64,000 bases of DNA from NCBI GenBank assembly GCA_023014365.1, contig JAEBUN010000019.1, forward strand, positions 62,001 to 126,000, read 5' to 3'. Source of the DNA: Lepiota brunneoincarnata (Eukaryota > Basidiomycota > Agaricomycetes > Agaricales > Agaricaceae). A program made the position numbers and the translations under genes. The notes under the pieces are model-generated. The model was not told where the DNA came from, did no database searches, and saw nothing but the letters and a program-made list of their open reading frames with translations. Numbering within the stretch: position 1 is the first letter of the stretch; each line of letters begins with the position of its first letter. Shown piece after piece: positions 21,631 through 32,762 of the stretch.

Positions 21631-22326
21631 TCACAATTCGAGCGCTAGAACATCCACCCGTGGACTTATCTGCCTCAATCCCCTCCAGACCCATACATCC
21701 ACTCTCATCTCTACGCCATCTCTGGCCCTCACTATCCTTTCTCGTATCAGACCAACACTTCGTCCGCGCAGTTGCGCCATCTGTTCTACACGGCGCATCC
21801 AATTGATAACCGCTCGCTGCACATCCCCAAGCGAAACATGGTGATTCCCCGCCCGCGGATCGACCATGATAGTCTCGCCAAGGCTTGTTATAATTCTTAA
21901 CCTCGCTACCTGCGGGTCCGTCGCTGGCGTTGCAATGTCTGCAAAATATACCGTCCGTCTCTCGTTGGCCCCTTGCACACGGTTACTCGCAGCTCCCCAC
22001 AGATGTCCCTGGTACGCTGGCATGTCGCTGATTACGGGTTCGACTACTGGCCGCAATGAATTTCTGTGGCTCAGATTAAAATGAATAGTCTGTGGCATCC
22101 ATTCGAGCAGCATCCCGTTTGGTAGCGCGAGGCTGCTACGACTCTCCATAACACCCGTTGGTGGGGTGCTGGCGCGGATAATGTCCACCGCCGGCAATGG
22201 GATTGGAAGCATTAATGGAGTAGGAGGATACTCGAGCCTTTCATCTGAATTTAACACTTGTCGCTGGGTCGGTCCTCGGGGTCTTCCTCCGTCCACTGGC
22301 CGTCTCGGGAAGTAACAGTTGCTCAT
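21631..22326 (-). CDS. DUF6699-like protein
   Basis: Single-exon frame of 231 aa from MSNCYFPRRPVDGG. A Pro-rich N-terminal region (PPTPLMLPIPLPAVD) is followed by the DUF6699-like core: IHFNLSHRNSLRPVVEP, YFADIATPATD, VDPRAGNHHVSLGDVQRAV, ending with VWVWRGLRQISPRVD. It is intact and the same length as the 28193 copy. An upstream in-frame stretch stays open in several copies, so a longer start is possible, but the MSN start is shared by all. It is transcribed divergently from the small TM-protein frame at 22711 across about 380 bp. Confidence 0.75.
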   Translation of the reverse strand: MSNCYFPRRPVDGGRPRGPTQRQVLNSDERLEYPPTPLMLPIPLPAVDIIRASTPPTGVMESRSSLALPNGMLLEWMPQTIHFNLSHRNSLRPVVEPVISDMPAYQGHLWGAASNRVQGANERRTVYFADIATPATDPQVARLRIITSLGETIMVDPRAGNHHVSLGDVQRAVINWMRRVEQMAQLRGRSVGLIRERIVRARDGVEMRVDVWVWRGLRQISPRVDVLALEL

Positions 22327-22357
22327 TCGGATAATTGGTGTCACCCTTCGACACAAA

Positions 22358-22373
22358 ATCTTGCTTGCAAGAT
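22358..22373. promoter_or_regulatory. Conserved palindrome between divergent genes
   Basis: The 16-bp sequence ATCTTGC-TT-GCAAGAT is a perfect 7-bp inverted repeat, about 30 bp upstream of the DUF6699-like start. It recurs, exactly or with one or two changes, before the copies at 25133, 28888, 38900, 42094, 58641 and 62436. It may be a transcription-factor site in a bidirectional promoter. Because the stretch can also be read as an in-frame 5' extension, the role is uncertain. Confidence 0.4.
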
Positions 22374-22710
22374 GCCACGCTACTCGTTTTCTGACCTGTC
22401 CACCATTATTAGTGCGTCAATTGACACTGCCACCGCTCTTGGATTCCCACGGCATTAGACGCTCACCTGTGCGACTGACTGCTCAAATCCACTGTGACCA
22501 GCGTCCTGCTGTGTTCTCTATGGAGTGTCCCAGCGAGTGGCGAATACCTGACCCCGCTGGCGGGACGTATCAACCACCTTTCATTGCTGGGCACTCCAAA
22601 ATCGCTTACCGGTGACTAATACACGGAATCTCCAAGTGGTAGCCGCTTGCACCTATCATTGCCTGGAGGTTAGCCTCAGCACCTGGTTACTCCAAACGTT
22701 CAACCCACCT

Positions 22711-23110
22711 ATGGTCAATCTCTTCCCAGTCAACGACCCCCACCGCAAATTATCCAATCGATGGCGGCGTCGGTGGACACTACTCAGGTCTTCCTGGAGC
22801 AACAGTTTCCTCCAGATCCTAGGTTGCCCTCAGCGCCTTTACTGGTTCTGTCACAAACGCTATCAGTGTGTCTGGTCCCGGACAATTGAGCGGCTTTTTC
22901 GCCCACCACACTTTAGATCGTTACGACCTCGAGGACAGTACCTACGGGTACTGGCAGCGGCAAGATGGAGGTCAGGAGTTTGCTGGGTAGGGTGCTGGGA
23001 CGCCTTGGATATGTACCCGGGTGTTAGGTGAGGGTTCTTGGCAACAAGAACCTGGGCCAACTGCCCCAACTTGAAGGGACCGTTGGGACTTATATATGCT
23101 CGGGGAGGGT
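22711..23110 (+). pseudogene. Small TM-protein gene, frame-shifted copy
   Basis: Aligns with the open copy at 42474-42917 from its ATG. The segment after the seventh codon is one base longer (GACCCCCACCGCAAATTATC region), which throws the frame. Downstream sequence including GGACGCCTTGGATATG (the hydrophobic segment) is still recognisable. It is probably dead, although a different frame stays open to 23031. Confidence 0.55.
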
Positions 23111-24250
23111 GTGGGAAATGGAATGTGATCTGTTTGCCCTCCGGCGCCTCGTGTGGTAACTTGTTCGCCGAAATGCTTTGATGTTCAGGGATGGTTTGTT
23201 ATGGACTTTGGAGAGCTTGTCGATGCGAGAGCCGGGGGTGCGAATTCGACTCGTCGTGTTCCCCGGGCTAAATACTTGTTTTGGTCGAGCTTTGTTATTC
23301 GCTTAGTATGGGACTCTGTGAAATGGAAATTATTGGCTTGATAAACGTAGGCTGCACATCACTGCTAGGTATTCTGAACAAAACCTGTACTATCGCAGGA
23401 GGGGCAGTTCGGATCGAGCGCCGTATCTTGTAGTACGCTAGGCCAAGCCGGGCCATATCATTCTTGCATGACATATGTATGATGCGTATTCTTGTATTTC
23501 CTGCTCTTTTTTTTTTTTTACCAACAAATCAGCTGGAGAAGACTAAGCACGTGACCCATGTCGTCCGCTTGTCAAGTTGAGCCACGGCCGAGTCTGAGTA
23601 TTATTAATGGAGTCTGGGGAGTTCCCGCTATCGAAGTTCACAACCCGTCAGTACCTGCTGCTAAGGAAAAAACAGAAACCACTCTGTGAACGATTCGTGT
23701 CCTTTTGAACCACTGAGGTCCCTGGGTGATGATTACTTTGGGCAAAGGCCGGTGTGTGGGCAAGGACAAGGATCTGTAATTCTGTTCGTGGTTAGCCAGA
23801 CGTTCTGTGCGAGACCAGCGTTATGTACGTGCATCAGCCTCTAAGGCTTGTATTGCGGCGGGATGCTGTGACTTATGCGTCAGACATAACAGTTATAGCC
23901 AATACATCAGCATTGCATAAAGCTGTTTAAACTATCAATGAGGGGGGAGGACCTGGTTGATGCCTCGCGGGGCACAAGAACATGTCTGATTAGGAGTGAG
24001 GATTGCGGTGGTGCCCTTAAGTGAGGTAGTGAGTGCAAGTATCGTGAACATCTACTCGAAATGGAATGTGTTGTATGTCTATCTTCTCCGATTACATATT
24101 ATGACATCATGTCACTAAGATCAGCACTGGATTGGCCACTTGCCGACTAGACAATGGTCTTGTTGTAATTGTACCTCTCAGAGGCAAGTCCGAGCAGGTG
24201 TACCGCCAGCAACAAATCTTTCCCCAAACGTGGAGAAGCTTTTATCTCCA
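23110..24250. other. Gene-free cassette flank
   Basis: I see no gene here. The block 22920-23350 is almost identical to 29480-29910, much more so than the surrounding cassettes. A T-tract lies at 23507-23519. The sequence from about 23630 (CAGTACCTGCTGCTAAGG) is the common flank found after other cassettes. Confidence 0.5.
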
Positions 24251-24254
24251 AGAC

Positions 24255-24450
24255 TTACGATAATGAATAACAGAGGGTAGATAAAGTGAGGTCGTGTGGT
24301 GGAAATGGGATTCTCTGGTGAAGCAGTTGGTCGAGGAAAGGGGGAGATTGTAGTCTCTGGGGAAAGAAGGGGGTTCAGGCACTGAGATAGCGCAGCAGAG
24401 GAAGAAAGTAGGGCAGTTACATTGACAATGGCTGAAGAAGGAAAGGTCCC
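24255..24450. repeat. Purine-rich interspersed repeat R1
   Basis: Short member of the R1 family (AGGCACTGAGATAGCGCAGC matches AGGTACTGAGATAGCGGAGC in the copies at 16880 and 37650). It abuts the 3' end of the broken DUF6699-like copy at 24482 and appears to have replaced that gene's normal 3' flank. Confidence 0.55.
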
Positions 24451-24481
24451 GCTCACCAATCCCTACCCCTCTTTGAGTGTC

Positions 24482-25133
24482 TCACAACTCAAGTGCCAAA
24501 ACATCCACCCGTGGACTTAGCTGCTTCAATCCCTTCCAGGCCCATACATCCACTCTCATCTCTATGTCATCCCCCGCCCTCACTACCAATTCTCGTATCG
24601 GACCAACACTTCGTCCGCGCAGTTGTGCCAGCTGCACGTCCCCAACCGAACCATAGTGTTTCCCCGGCCATGGGTCGACCACGATGGTCTCGCAAAGGCT
24701 TGTTACAATCCTTAACCCCGTTACCGACGTGCCCCGTTGCTGGCGTTGCAATATCTGTAAAATGCACCGTTCTTCTCTCGTTGGCTCGGTTACTCGCGGC
24801 TCCCCACAGATGTCCCTGTTGCGCTGGCATGTCACTGATTACCCGTTCGACTACTGGCCGCAATGCATTTCGGTAGTCCAGATTAAAATCAATCGTCTGT
24901 GGCATCTGTTCGAGCAGCATCCCGTTTGGTAGCGCCCGCATGCTACGATTCTCCATAACACCAGTTGGTGGGGTGCTGGCGTGGATGATGTCCACTGCTG
25001 GCAATGGGATTGGAAGTATCAACGGAGTAGGAGAGCATTCGAGTCTTTCATCTGGATTTAACACTCGTCGCTGGGTTGGTCCTCGGGGTCGTCTTCCGTC
25101 CACTGGCCGCCTCAGGAAGGAACGGTTGCTCAT
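24482..25133 (-). pseudogene. DUF6699-like gene, broken copy
   Basis: Starts MSNRSFLRRPVDGRR and follows the family until ATPAT (near 24745), where a small deletion shifts the frame. The remaining family sequence continues in another frame to LALEL. A further deletion of about 12 codons removes the RAVIAWM..VEQM segment. The 3' flank is an R1 repeat. Confidence 0.7.
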
Positions 25134-25515
25134 TCGAATAACTGATGTCACTCTTCGACGCGAAATATTGCTTGCAAGATGCCACAATACTTTTTCTGAC
25201 CTATCCACTATTATTATTAGTGCATCGATTGATACCGCCACTGCTCTTGGATTCCCACAGGATTAGACACTCACCTATGCGATTGCTCAAATACAATGCG
25301 GCCAGCGTCCTGCCGTATTCTCTATGCAGTGTTCCGGGAAGTAACGAATACACGAGCCCGCTGGCGGGCAGTAACAACTACTTTCATTGTTGGGCACTCC
25401 AAAATCGCTCACCGGTGACTATATTACACACTGAATCTCGAAGTGGTGGCCGCTTGCATTATCATTTTGTGGAGATTAGCCTCAGCACCCGGTTACCCCA
25501 ACAGTCAACCCATCT

Positions 25516-25690
25516 ATGGTAGATCTCTGCCTAGTCAACGAGCCATACTACGGATACCCGATCGATGACGGCACCGGTGGGCGCTATTCAGGCCTTCCTG
25601 GAGCAACAATCTCCCCAAGGCCCTAGATCGCATTCAGCGCCCTTACTAATTCTGTCACAAACGCTATCATTTCGTCTGGTCTACTATATT
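25516..25690 (+). pseudogene. Small TM-protein gene, truncated copy
   Basis: Begins MVDLCLVNEPYYGYPIDDGT like the open copies, then meets TAG at about 25627 where they have CAG. The 3' half, including the hydrophobic segment, is missing: sequence jumps near 25680 to the common cassette flank (TATTATCCTCTGTACTTGCC). Confidence 0.6.
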
Positions 25691-25806
25691 ATCCTCTGTA
25701 CTTGCCCTAGAGTTTGTGGTGCTTTAAGAACCAGTGGCTATAGTCCGACTAACTAAAGTCCTGGTGGTAAGCTACTCGATGCCCTTGCCCTTGCTGACTT
25801 CTGAGA

Positions 25807-26553
25807 CTACCACAGGATCCAAATTGACTCATTTCTCCGACTTCCGACGATTGGATTATCCCAACCAAATCCAACATCGTAACTAGGCTGCGGATCCCCC
25901 GCCTGTGGCAACTTAAGCACAACGTGCATACCTGTGAGGACGAGGCAAAACTTCAACAACTACTCGCTCGACCAGGTTTTAATTATGCGATCTTACCTTC
26001 GTTGTTCGTGCCATATTCTTTGGCGTAATACTTGAAGCCAAGTAGCTCCTGCACAGATGAGAAGGGTATAGGCATGGGCATCCACTTTTGGTGGCCCGAC
26101 CCTGTGCAATCCTTAACACTGATTGAACCTGGCGCACTGGAACTTTTGTTCCATTTCTCTTTTGTGAATTAGAGCACGAAATCGGGCTGTGGCTTGAACT
26201 ACTCACCATCGCGAGTCAAACACAAGTTTGTATTATTCATGCGCAATGTACTATTATCAACCACCCACATTTGGGATTGGTGGGGGTATTTACATCCTTG
26301 TCTGTAGATTAGCGAATTCGGGAGTGAGTGCTAAGACTATTGAGATCAAGTTGTAACGTGGCACGCACACAACAAGTTTCTCTGCAGGCCCAACAACGGA
26401 GCCTGGAGTGTCCATACATAGGGTGTAGGTGGAGAGAGATCTCATGCTACGAGCACGCCCGGGATCGGCCCTTGTAATGACGAGAGCTTGGGAGAGTACG
26501 CTGCCTGCAGCAATGAACCAAAGCATAGAAACCCACTGCCGGATGGTCACCAT
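25807..26553 (-). CDS. Secreted ricin-B-like (QxW) beta-trefoil protein L1
   Basis: Predicted 188-aa protein from four exons: 26553-26369, 26301-26207, 26158-25997 and 25931-25807. Introns begin GTGCGT, GTGAGT and GTAAGA; phases fit and the frame is open. Residues 1 to about 22 (MVTIRQWVSMLWFIAAGSVL) form a signal peptide. The mature part has the Cys-Leu-Asp/QxW pattern of ricin-B lectin repeats: LCMDTPG, then a QMW motif followed by LRMNNTNLCLTRD, then SISVKDCTG with QKW, and a C-terminal SIWIL. Ricin-B domains bind sugars; fungal secreted members act as defence lectins or in host contact. No enzymatic or toxic domain is attached. The gene converges on the small TM-protein remnant at 25516. 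Confidence 0.75.
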
Positions 26554-27545
26554 TTCGTGGGAGAGAAGAGTTAAAGAACGATAGATACGGTTGTTGGACC
26601 GGGCCTTGACATTCTCTTTAAACTCTGTCTCAATAATAATATCAAACCGCGCGATACCCGGAGCACCCACAAAAGTTCAGTCTGTATTTCAATTTTCATC
26701 AGGGACCCCACAGACAACAACATCATAGCGTTGATAAGAGGGTCCCGTCGCCATGGCGCTTTCTTAGTTTTGTTTTTGTTGTTTTTGTTTTGCCTTTTGC
26801 TTTTGTTGTTTTCTCTGTGTTTCTTTGAAAGCCGACCCGGAGCGGTAGATTGCTGAAAGAAAGTGCACAGAACTGAAGAATAGGAAGCAAGGTGTTACTT
26901 TTTCCCTTCGTTCCGCACAAGAGATTTCGGATCCGAAATGTGTTTCGGTGTCGGCTCAAGTATGGGAATGCTGTATGGCGCTGTTATAATATTATGCACG
27001 CTAGTAGGGCATGGGCCCGTGGATGGAGAGATGTTGGGTATTGAAGTATAAAAGTGCATGAAAGCGAGGAGTGGGCGAAAGAGAGAGATGGACGGAGGAG
27101 AGGAGGGTGTAGGGACGAGCGGGAGAGGAGAGTGGGGATGTTGCACAACCTCGGCATTTGCCACCCGTCGTCGTAAGGCTTGGCCGCCTGAGCGTTTAAC
27201 TAGGAAACGTGCTTTGTTCCCCCTTACCAAAAAATGGACCACGATACTATACACCCAAAACTTCCATATACAGCATACTCTTATCGGGTATACATAATAT
27301 TTTTTGGGAACCATTGACTGCGTCACATGGATCCAGCCTTCACCTAAGAAACACAAGAGGGGTGGGGCCTCTAAATCCTCAACGCGAAGATATGCCAAGA
27401 AGAAAAAAAAGAAAAAACATTTTTTTCAGTAAACGCACTACGAGGCTTTTAGCCGCTCAAAACCCCGCTCCACGTCCACCAAAAAATGGCATCAAACCAC
27501 TCAAATTCATTCCGCCCGACCAAAGACGCACCATCCCACACAGTG
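26554..27545. promoter_or_regulatory. Intergenic region with conserved leader and TATA box
   Basis: The first 200 bp are the 5' flank of the lectin-like gene and are conserved before other copies, with out-of-frame indels, so they are untranslated. A TATAAAA box lies at 27045-27051 on the + strand (also near 31897), and the AACTTCCATATACAG leader lies near 27263. No gene is supported here. Confidence 0.4.
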
Positions 27546-27800
27546 ATGCCTCGCGAGGATACTAACGCTGATACAGAGGACGAGAGAGGTAAATAGATCA
27601 CATTCCAGTTCCCACATCAAACCCGGGGCAACACATTCTCCCCCCCTTCCCCAGGCCCCCTCCATCCACTCCCCAACCCAGATGACTCCAAAGATATCCC
27701 ACAGCTTGCAGCCAGGAACAACGCTCAGAACACTAAGACACCAGAGTATCGCCAGCCCGATCTTGCGAATAAGTCAAGTCCAGTGGCGAAGATTTCGTAC
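27546..27800 (+). pseudogene. Small basic-protein gene, broken copy 2
   Basis: Opens MPREDTNADTEDERG but stops at TAG (27594-27596), where the copy at 32370 has CAG. Later sequence (GATGACTCCAAAGATATCCC, CAGAGTATCGCCAGCCCGAT) still aligns with the 32370 copy until about 27780, where it joins the 3' flank of the DUF6699-like gene. Confidence 0.5.
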
Positions 27801-28192
27801 ACGTGATCGGGGTGTCCGAAATTGGCATGACTGCTAAGCGTGCCGCTGCGTTGGTTCAGACCCAGCACAGCGGAACGAGTCTCCCAAACCCGCCCGCTGA
27901 TGCTCCTGCCCCGTTCCTCCCATGCTGTGTTTCCACTTCTCCCCTTCCCCATCTCTATCTCTCTCATATTCAAGCATATAGTCGGTCTATGCATATCTTA
28001 CTTGGGTCACGAGTAGCGCTCACAAATTCGCAACAACACGATACAGTCCATTCGTAAACGAAAATCTTCGAGCGTGCAGACAGTACACAACATGGTTCAT
28101 TTTCCTTATCCTCCTGGGTTTCAAGCCCTCCGTCAGCGAATCAATGGTGCATTTTGTTCCACCTACTGGTTCCTATAACTCGTTTGGACGTC

Positions 28193-28888
28193 TCACAATT
28201 CGAGCGCTAGAACATCCACCCGTGGACTTATCTGCCTCAATCCCCTCCAGACCCATACATCCACTCTCATCTCTACGCCACCTCTAACCCTCACTATCCT
28301 TTCTCGTATCAGACCAGCACTTCGTCCGTGCAATTGCGCTATCCGTTCTACTCGGCACATCCAGGCAATAACCGCTCGCTGCACATCCCCCACCGAAACA
28401 TGGTGATTCCCCGCCCGCGGATCGACCACGATAGTCTGGCCAGGGCTTGTTATAATCCTTAACCTTGTGGCAGGCGGGTCCGTCGCTGGCGTTGCAATGT
28501 CTATGAAATGCACCGTCCGTCCCTCGTTGGCTCCCTGCACACGGCTACTCGCGGCTCCCCAGAGATGTCCTTGGTACGCTGGCATGTCACTGATTACGGG
28601 TTCCACTACGGGCTGCAATGCATCCCGGTGGCCCAGATTAAAACGAATCGTCTGTGGCATCCATTCGAGCAGTATCCCGTTTGGTAGCGCGAGGCTACTA
28701 CGATTCTCCATAACGCCCGTCGGTGGGGTACTGGCGTGGATAGTGTTCACTGCCGGCAATGGGATTGGAAGTATTAATGGAGTAGGAGGGCATTCGAGCC
28801 TTTCATCTGAATTTAACACTTGTCGCTGGGTCGGTCCTCGGGGTCTTCTCCTGTCCACTGGCAGTATCCGGAAGTAACGGTTACTCAT
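28193..28888 (-). CDS. DUF6699-like protein
   Basis: Open single-exon frame of 231 aa from MSNRYFRILPVDRRR. The order is a Pro-rich N-terminus (PPTPLILPIPLPAVNTI), then the DUF6699-like core with IRFNLGHRDALQPVVEP, HFIDIATPATD, VDPRAGNHHVSVGDVQRAV, and VWVWRGLRQISPRVD at the end. It is the same length as the 21631 copy. An upstream extension of 39 codons is also open, but the MSN start is conserved. A near-palindrome (ATCCTGCTTGCAAGAT) lies just upstream. It is divergent from the broken small TM-protein gene at 29271. Confidence 0.75.
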   Translation of the reverse strand: MSNRYFRILPVDRRRPRGPTQRQVLNSDERLECPPTPLILPIPLPAVNTIHASTPPTGVMENRSSLALPNGILLEWMPQTIRFNLGHRDALQPVVEPVISDMPAYQGHLWGAASSRVQGANEGRTVHFIDIATPATDPPATRLRIITSPGQTIVVDPRAGNHHVSVGDVQRAVIAWMCRVERIAQLHGRSAGLIRERIVRVRGGVEMRVDVWVWRGLRQISPRVDVLALEL

Positions 28889-29270
28889 TCTGATAACTGA
28901 TGTCACTCTTCGACGCAAAATCCTGCTTGCAAGATGCCACACTACTCGTTTTGTGACCTGTCCACCATTATTCGTCATTGTTAGTGCGTCGATTGACACC
29001 GCCACCGCGCTTGGATTCCCACGGCGTTAGACGCTCACCTGTGCGATTGCTCAAATCCACTGTGACCAGCGTCCTGCTGTGTTCTCTGCGGCGAGTAGCG
29101 AATACCCGACCCCGCTGGCGGGACGTATCAACAACTTTACATTGCTGGGCACTCCAAAGTCGCTTACCAGTGACTAATACGCACTGAATCTCCAAGTGGT
29201 AGCCGCTTGCACCTATTATTGCCTGGAGGTTAGCCTCGGCACCTGGTTACTCCAAACTTTCAACCGACCT

Positions 29271-29640
29271 ATGGCCAATCTCTTCAAAGTCAAAGACCCC
29301 CACCACAAATTATCTAATCGATGACGGCGTCGGTGGACACTACTCAGGTCTTCCTGGAGCAACAGTTTCCCCCAGATCCTAGGTTGCCCTCAGCGCCCTT
29401 ACTGGTTCTGTCACAAACGCCATCAGTAATTCTGGCCCCGGACAATTGAGCGGCCCTTTCGCCCACCACACTTTAGATCCGTACGACCTCGAGGACAGTA
29501 CCTACGGGTACTGGCAGCGGCAAGATGGAGGTCAGGAGTTTGCTGGGTAGGGTGCTGGGACGCCTTGGATATGTACCCGGGTGTTAGGTGAGGGTTCTTG
29601 GCAACAAGAACCTGGGCCAACTGCCCCAACTTGAAGGGAC
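29271..29640 (+). pseudogene. Small TM-protein gene, broken copy
   Basis: Opens MANLFKVKDPHHKLSNR and stops at TGA near 29322, carrying the same extra base as the 22711 copy. Downstream sequence is nearly identical to that copy. The two broken copies therefore share ancestry after the frameshift arose. Confidence 0.55.
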
Positions 29641-29910
29641 CGTTGGGACTTATATATGCTCGGGGAGGGTGTGGGAAATGGAATGTGATCTGTTTGCCCT
29701 CCGGCGCCTCGTGTGGTAACTTGTTCGCCGAAATGCTTTGATGTTCAGGGATGGTTTGTTATGGACTTTGGAGGGCTTGTCGATGCGAGAGCCGGGGGTG
29801 CGAATTCGACTCGTCGTGTTCCCCGGGCTAAATACTTGTTTTGGTCGAGCTTTGTTATCCGCTTAGTATGGGACTCTGTGAAATGGAAATTATTGGCTTG
29901 ATAAACGTAG
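29480..29910. repeat. Near-identical block shared with 22920-23350
   Basis: About 430 bp match 22920-23350 with only a few differences by eye, while flanking cassette sequence is clearly diverged. It has no gene of its own except the degenerate end of the small TM-protein copy. Confidence 0.75.
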
Positions 29911-30675
29911 ACCACGGATCACTGTTGGGTGTTCTGAACAAACCACTATCACGGGGGGGTAGCTCAGGTGGGGCGACAGTTCGGATCGAGCGAAGTATCT
30001 TGCAGTATGTTGGGCCAAGCCGGCCATGTCATCCTTGCATGACATATGTATGAGGCGTGTTCTTGTATTTCCTGCTCTTTGTTTTCAAATCAGCTGGAGA
30101 AGACTAAGCACGTGACCCATGTCGTCCGCTTGTCAAGTTAAGCCACGTTGCCACTATCGAATTTCACAACTCGTCAGTACCTGCTGCTAAGGAAAAACAG
30201 AAACCACTCCGTGAACGATACTTGTCCTTTTTAACCACCGAGGGCCCAGGGTGATGATTACTTTAGGCAAGGTGTGGGCAAGAACAAGGACTTGTAATTC
30301 CGTTCGCGGTTAGCCAGGCATGCTGGGTTCATGTAAGGGAAAGATCCCTCTGAATGTTTGGGAAGAGTCTGCAGATAAATATGCCCATGGAGAGAAAAAG
30401 CATATTACAGCCTACAGGTGTGGAGTGCACCGTGTGCTAGTTAGGTAGCGCACGATGATTATCTCTTCAACGACGTCTTGCGTCTATTGGACACAGATTG
30501 AGCCAACTCAATTATAGTTGTCATAGTCCAAAATCAAGCGCCAGTGCTAGACCCACGATATTATCCTCTATACTTGCCCTAGAGTTTGTGGTGCTTTAAG
30601 AACCGGCATCTATAGTCCGACTAACTAAAGTCCTGGTGGTAAGCTACTCTATGGCCTTGCCATCGCTGACTGAGA

Positions 30676-31422
30676 CTAGCGCCGGATCCAAATTGACTCA
30701 TTTCTCCGACTCCCGGAGATTGGATTATCCCAGCCAAATCCAACCTCAAAACCAAGCTGCAGATCCCCCGCCTGTGTCAACTTAAGCGCAACGTGCATAC
30801 CTGTGAGGACAAGGCAAAACTTCAACAACTACTCGTTCGACCAGGTTGTAATTATGCAATCCTACCTTCGTTGTTCGTGCCATAGTCGTTGGCATAATAC
30901 TTGTAGCCAACTGGCGCTCTACTAGCTGGAAAGATTATGGGCATGAACATCCACTTTTGGTGACCCGACCCTGTGCAATGCTCAACACTGATTGAACCTG
31001 GCGCACTGGAACTTTTGTTCCATTTCTCTTTTGTGAATTAGAGCATGAAATCGGGCTGTGGTTTGAACTACTTACTGTCGCGAGTCATACACAAGTTTGT
31101 ACGATCCATACGCAAGGTACTATTATCAACCACCCAGTATTGGGATTGGTGGAGGTAGTGACATTCTTGTCTGTAGGTTAAAGAATTCGGGAGTGAGTGC
31201 TAAGACTATTGGGATCAAGTTGTAACGTGGCACACACAGAACAAGTTTTTCTGCAGGCCTAACAATGGAGCCTGGAGTGTCCACACAGAGGGAGGAGTTT
31301 GAGAGCGCTCTTATGCCATAAGAATCATTGGGATCGTCCCTCGCAATGACGAGAGCTTGGGAGAGTACGCTGCCTGCAGCGAGCAGCCAGAGCACAGAAA
31401 CCCATTGCCGGATGGTCACCAT
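30676..31422 (-). CDS. Secreted ricin-B-like (QxW) beta-trefoil protein L2
   Basis: Four-exon gene with the layout of L1. The signal peptide begins MVTIRQWVSVLWLLAAGSVL. Exon 1 ends at a GTGTGT donor. Exon 2 contains SQYW and LRMDRTNLCMTRD, and exon 3 contains SISVEHCTGSGHQKW. Exon 4 ends in SIWIRR and a TAG at 30676-30678. I followed the frame through every exon and found no stop. The QxW and Cys positions match L1. The second intron has a GTAAGT donor. The secreted sugar-binding role is inferred from the fold pattern. Confidence 0.72.
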
Positions 31423-32369
31423 TTCGTGAGAGAGAAGAGTTAAAGAACGGTAGGTATGGTTGTTGGACTGGGCCTTGACATTCTCTTTAAACTCTGTCTC
31501 AATAATAATTTCAAACCGTGCGATACCCGGAGCGCCACAAAAGTTCAGTCTGTATTTCAATTTTCATCAGGGACCCCACAGACAACAACATCATAGCGGT
31601 GATAAGAGGGTCCCGTCGCCATGGCGCTTTCTTAGTTTTGTTTTTGTTTTGCCTATTTCTTTTGTTGGTGTATTGCTTTGAAAGTCGACCTGGAGCTGTA
31701 GATTGCTGAAAGAAAGTGCACAGAACAGAAGAATAGGAAGCAAGATATTATGGTTTTCTTTCGTTTCGCACAAAATATTTCGGATCCGAAAAGTGTTTCG
31801 GTGTCGGTTCAAGTATGGGAATGCTGTATGGCGCTGTTATAGTATTATGCACGCTAGTAGGGCATGGGCCCGCCGATAGAGAGATGTTGGGTATTGAAGT
31901 ATAAAAGTGTATGAGAGCGAGATGGCGGAGGAGTGGGCGAAAGAGAGATGGACGGAGGAGAGGAGGGTGTAGGGATGAGTGGAAGAGGAGAGTGGGGTAT
32001 TGCGCAACCTCCGCATTTGCCACCCACCGCCATAGGCTTGGCCGCCCGAGCGTTTAGCTAGGACACGTGCTTTGTTGCACCCACAACTTCCATATACAGG
32101 ATACTCATATCGGGTATACATAATATTTTTTGGAAACTGTTGACTACGTCACATGCATCCAGCGTTCGCATAAGAAACACAAGAGGGGTGTGGCCTCTAA
32201 ATCCTCAATGCGAAGATATGCCAAGAAAAAAAGAAAATCTTTTTTTTTTTTCAGCAAACGCACTACGAGGCTTTTAGTCGTTCAAAACCCCACTCCACGT
32301 CCACAAAAAATAGCATCAAACCACTCAAATTCATCCCCCTCGACCAAAAACGCACCATCCAACACAGTG

Positions 32370-32762
32370 ATGCCTCGCGAGGATACTCACGCTGGGACAG
32401 AGGACGAGAGAGGTAAACAGATCACAATCCAGTTCCCACGTCAAACCCAAGGCAACACGTTCTTCCAATCCCGTCTACCCCCCCTCCATCCACTCCCCAA
32501 CCTGGGTGACTCCAAAGATCTCCCACAGCTTGCATCCAGGAACAAAACTCAGAACACTAAGACTCCAGAGTATCGCCAACCCGATCTTGCGAATAAGTCA
32601 AACACACAAAGCGAAGACACTACCCGCAAATCACCGAGTGGTGAGCAGGTCACTCTCCGAGTGGATTACTGGGTCCAGAACAACAAGAGCCTAACAGCAC
32701 TCGTCGCAGACTACGCAGAGAGGTGTTGCACCTGGAGGTTGAGCCGCCGCATCGGATATTAG
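32370..32762 (+). CDS. Small basic protein of unknown function
   Basis: Open frame of 130 aa starting MPREDTHAGTEDERG. It is rich in Gln, Asn, Ser, Thr and Lys in the middle. The best-conserved segment is EQVTLRVDYWVQNNKSLTAL near the end. I do not recognise the family. Two other copies (19213 and 27546) share the start but carry C-to-T stops. The last 13 codons differ in frame from the 19 kb copy because of a 2-bp difference (GCAGAGAGG against ACAGAGG), so the true C-terminus may lie in the alternative frame or beyond an unseen intron. No signal peptide or membrane segment is visible. Confidence 0.4.
   Translation: MPREDTHAGTEDERGKQITIQFPRQTQGNTFFQSRLPPLHPLPNLGDSKDLPQLASRNKTQNTKTPEYRQPDLANKSNTQSEDTTRKSPSGEQVTLRVDYWVQNNKSLTALVADYAERCCTWRLSRRIGY

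Noticed and set aside
26290..26670. Longer N-terminus (GAPGIARF...) for the lectin-like protein
   Set aside because: The upstream stretch carries out-of-frame indels in L5 and L6, while the ATG of MVTIRQW followed by a signal peptide is constant.
28889..29005. Upstream in-frame start for the DUF6699-like protein
   Set aside because: It is open in several copies, but the divergent + strand copy lacks it and the MSN start is shared by all.
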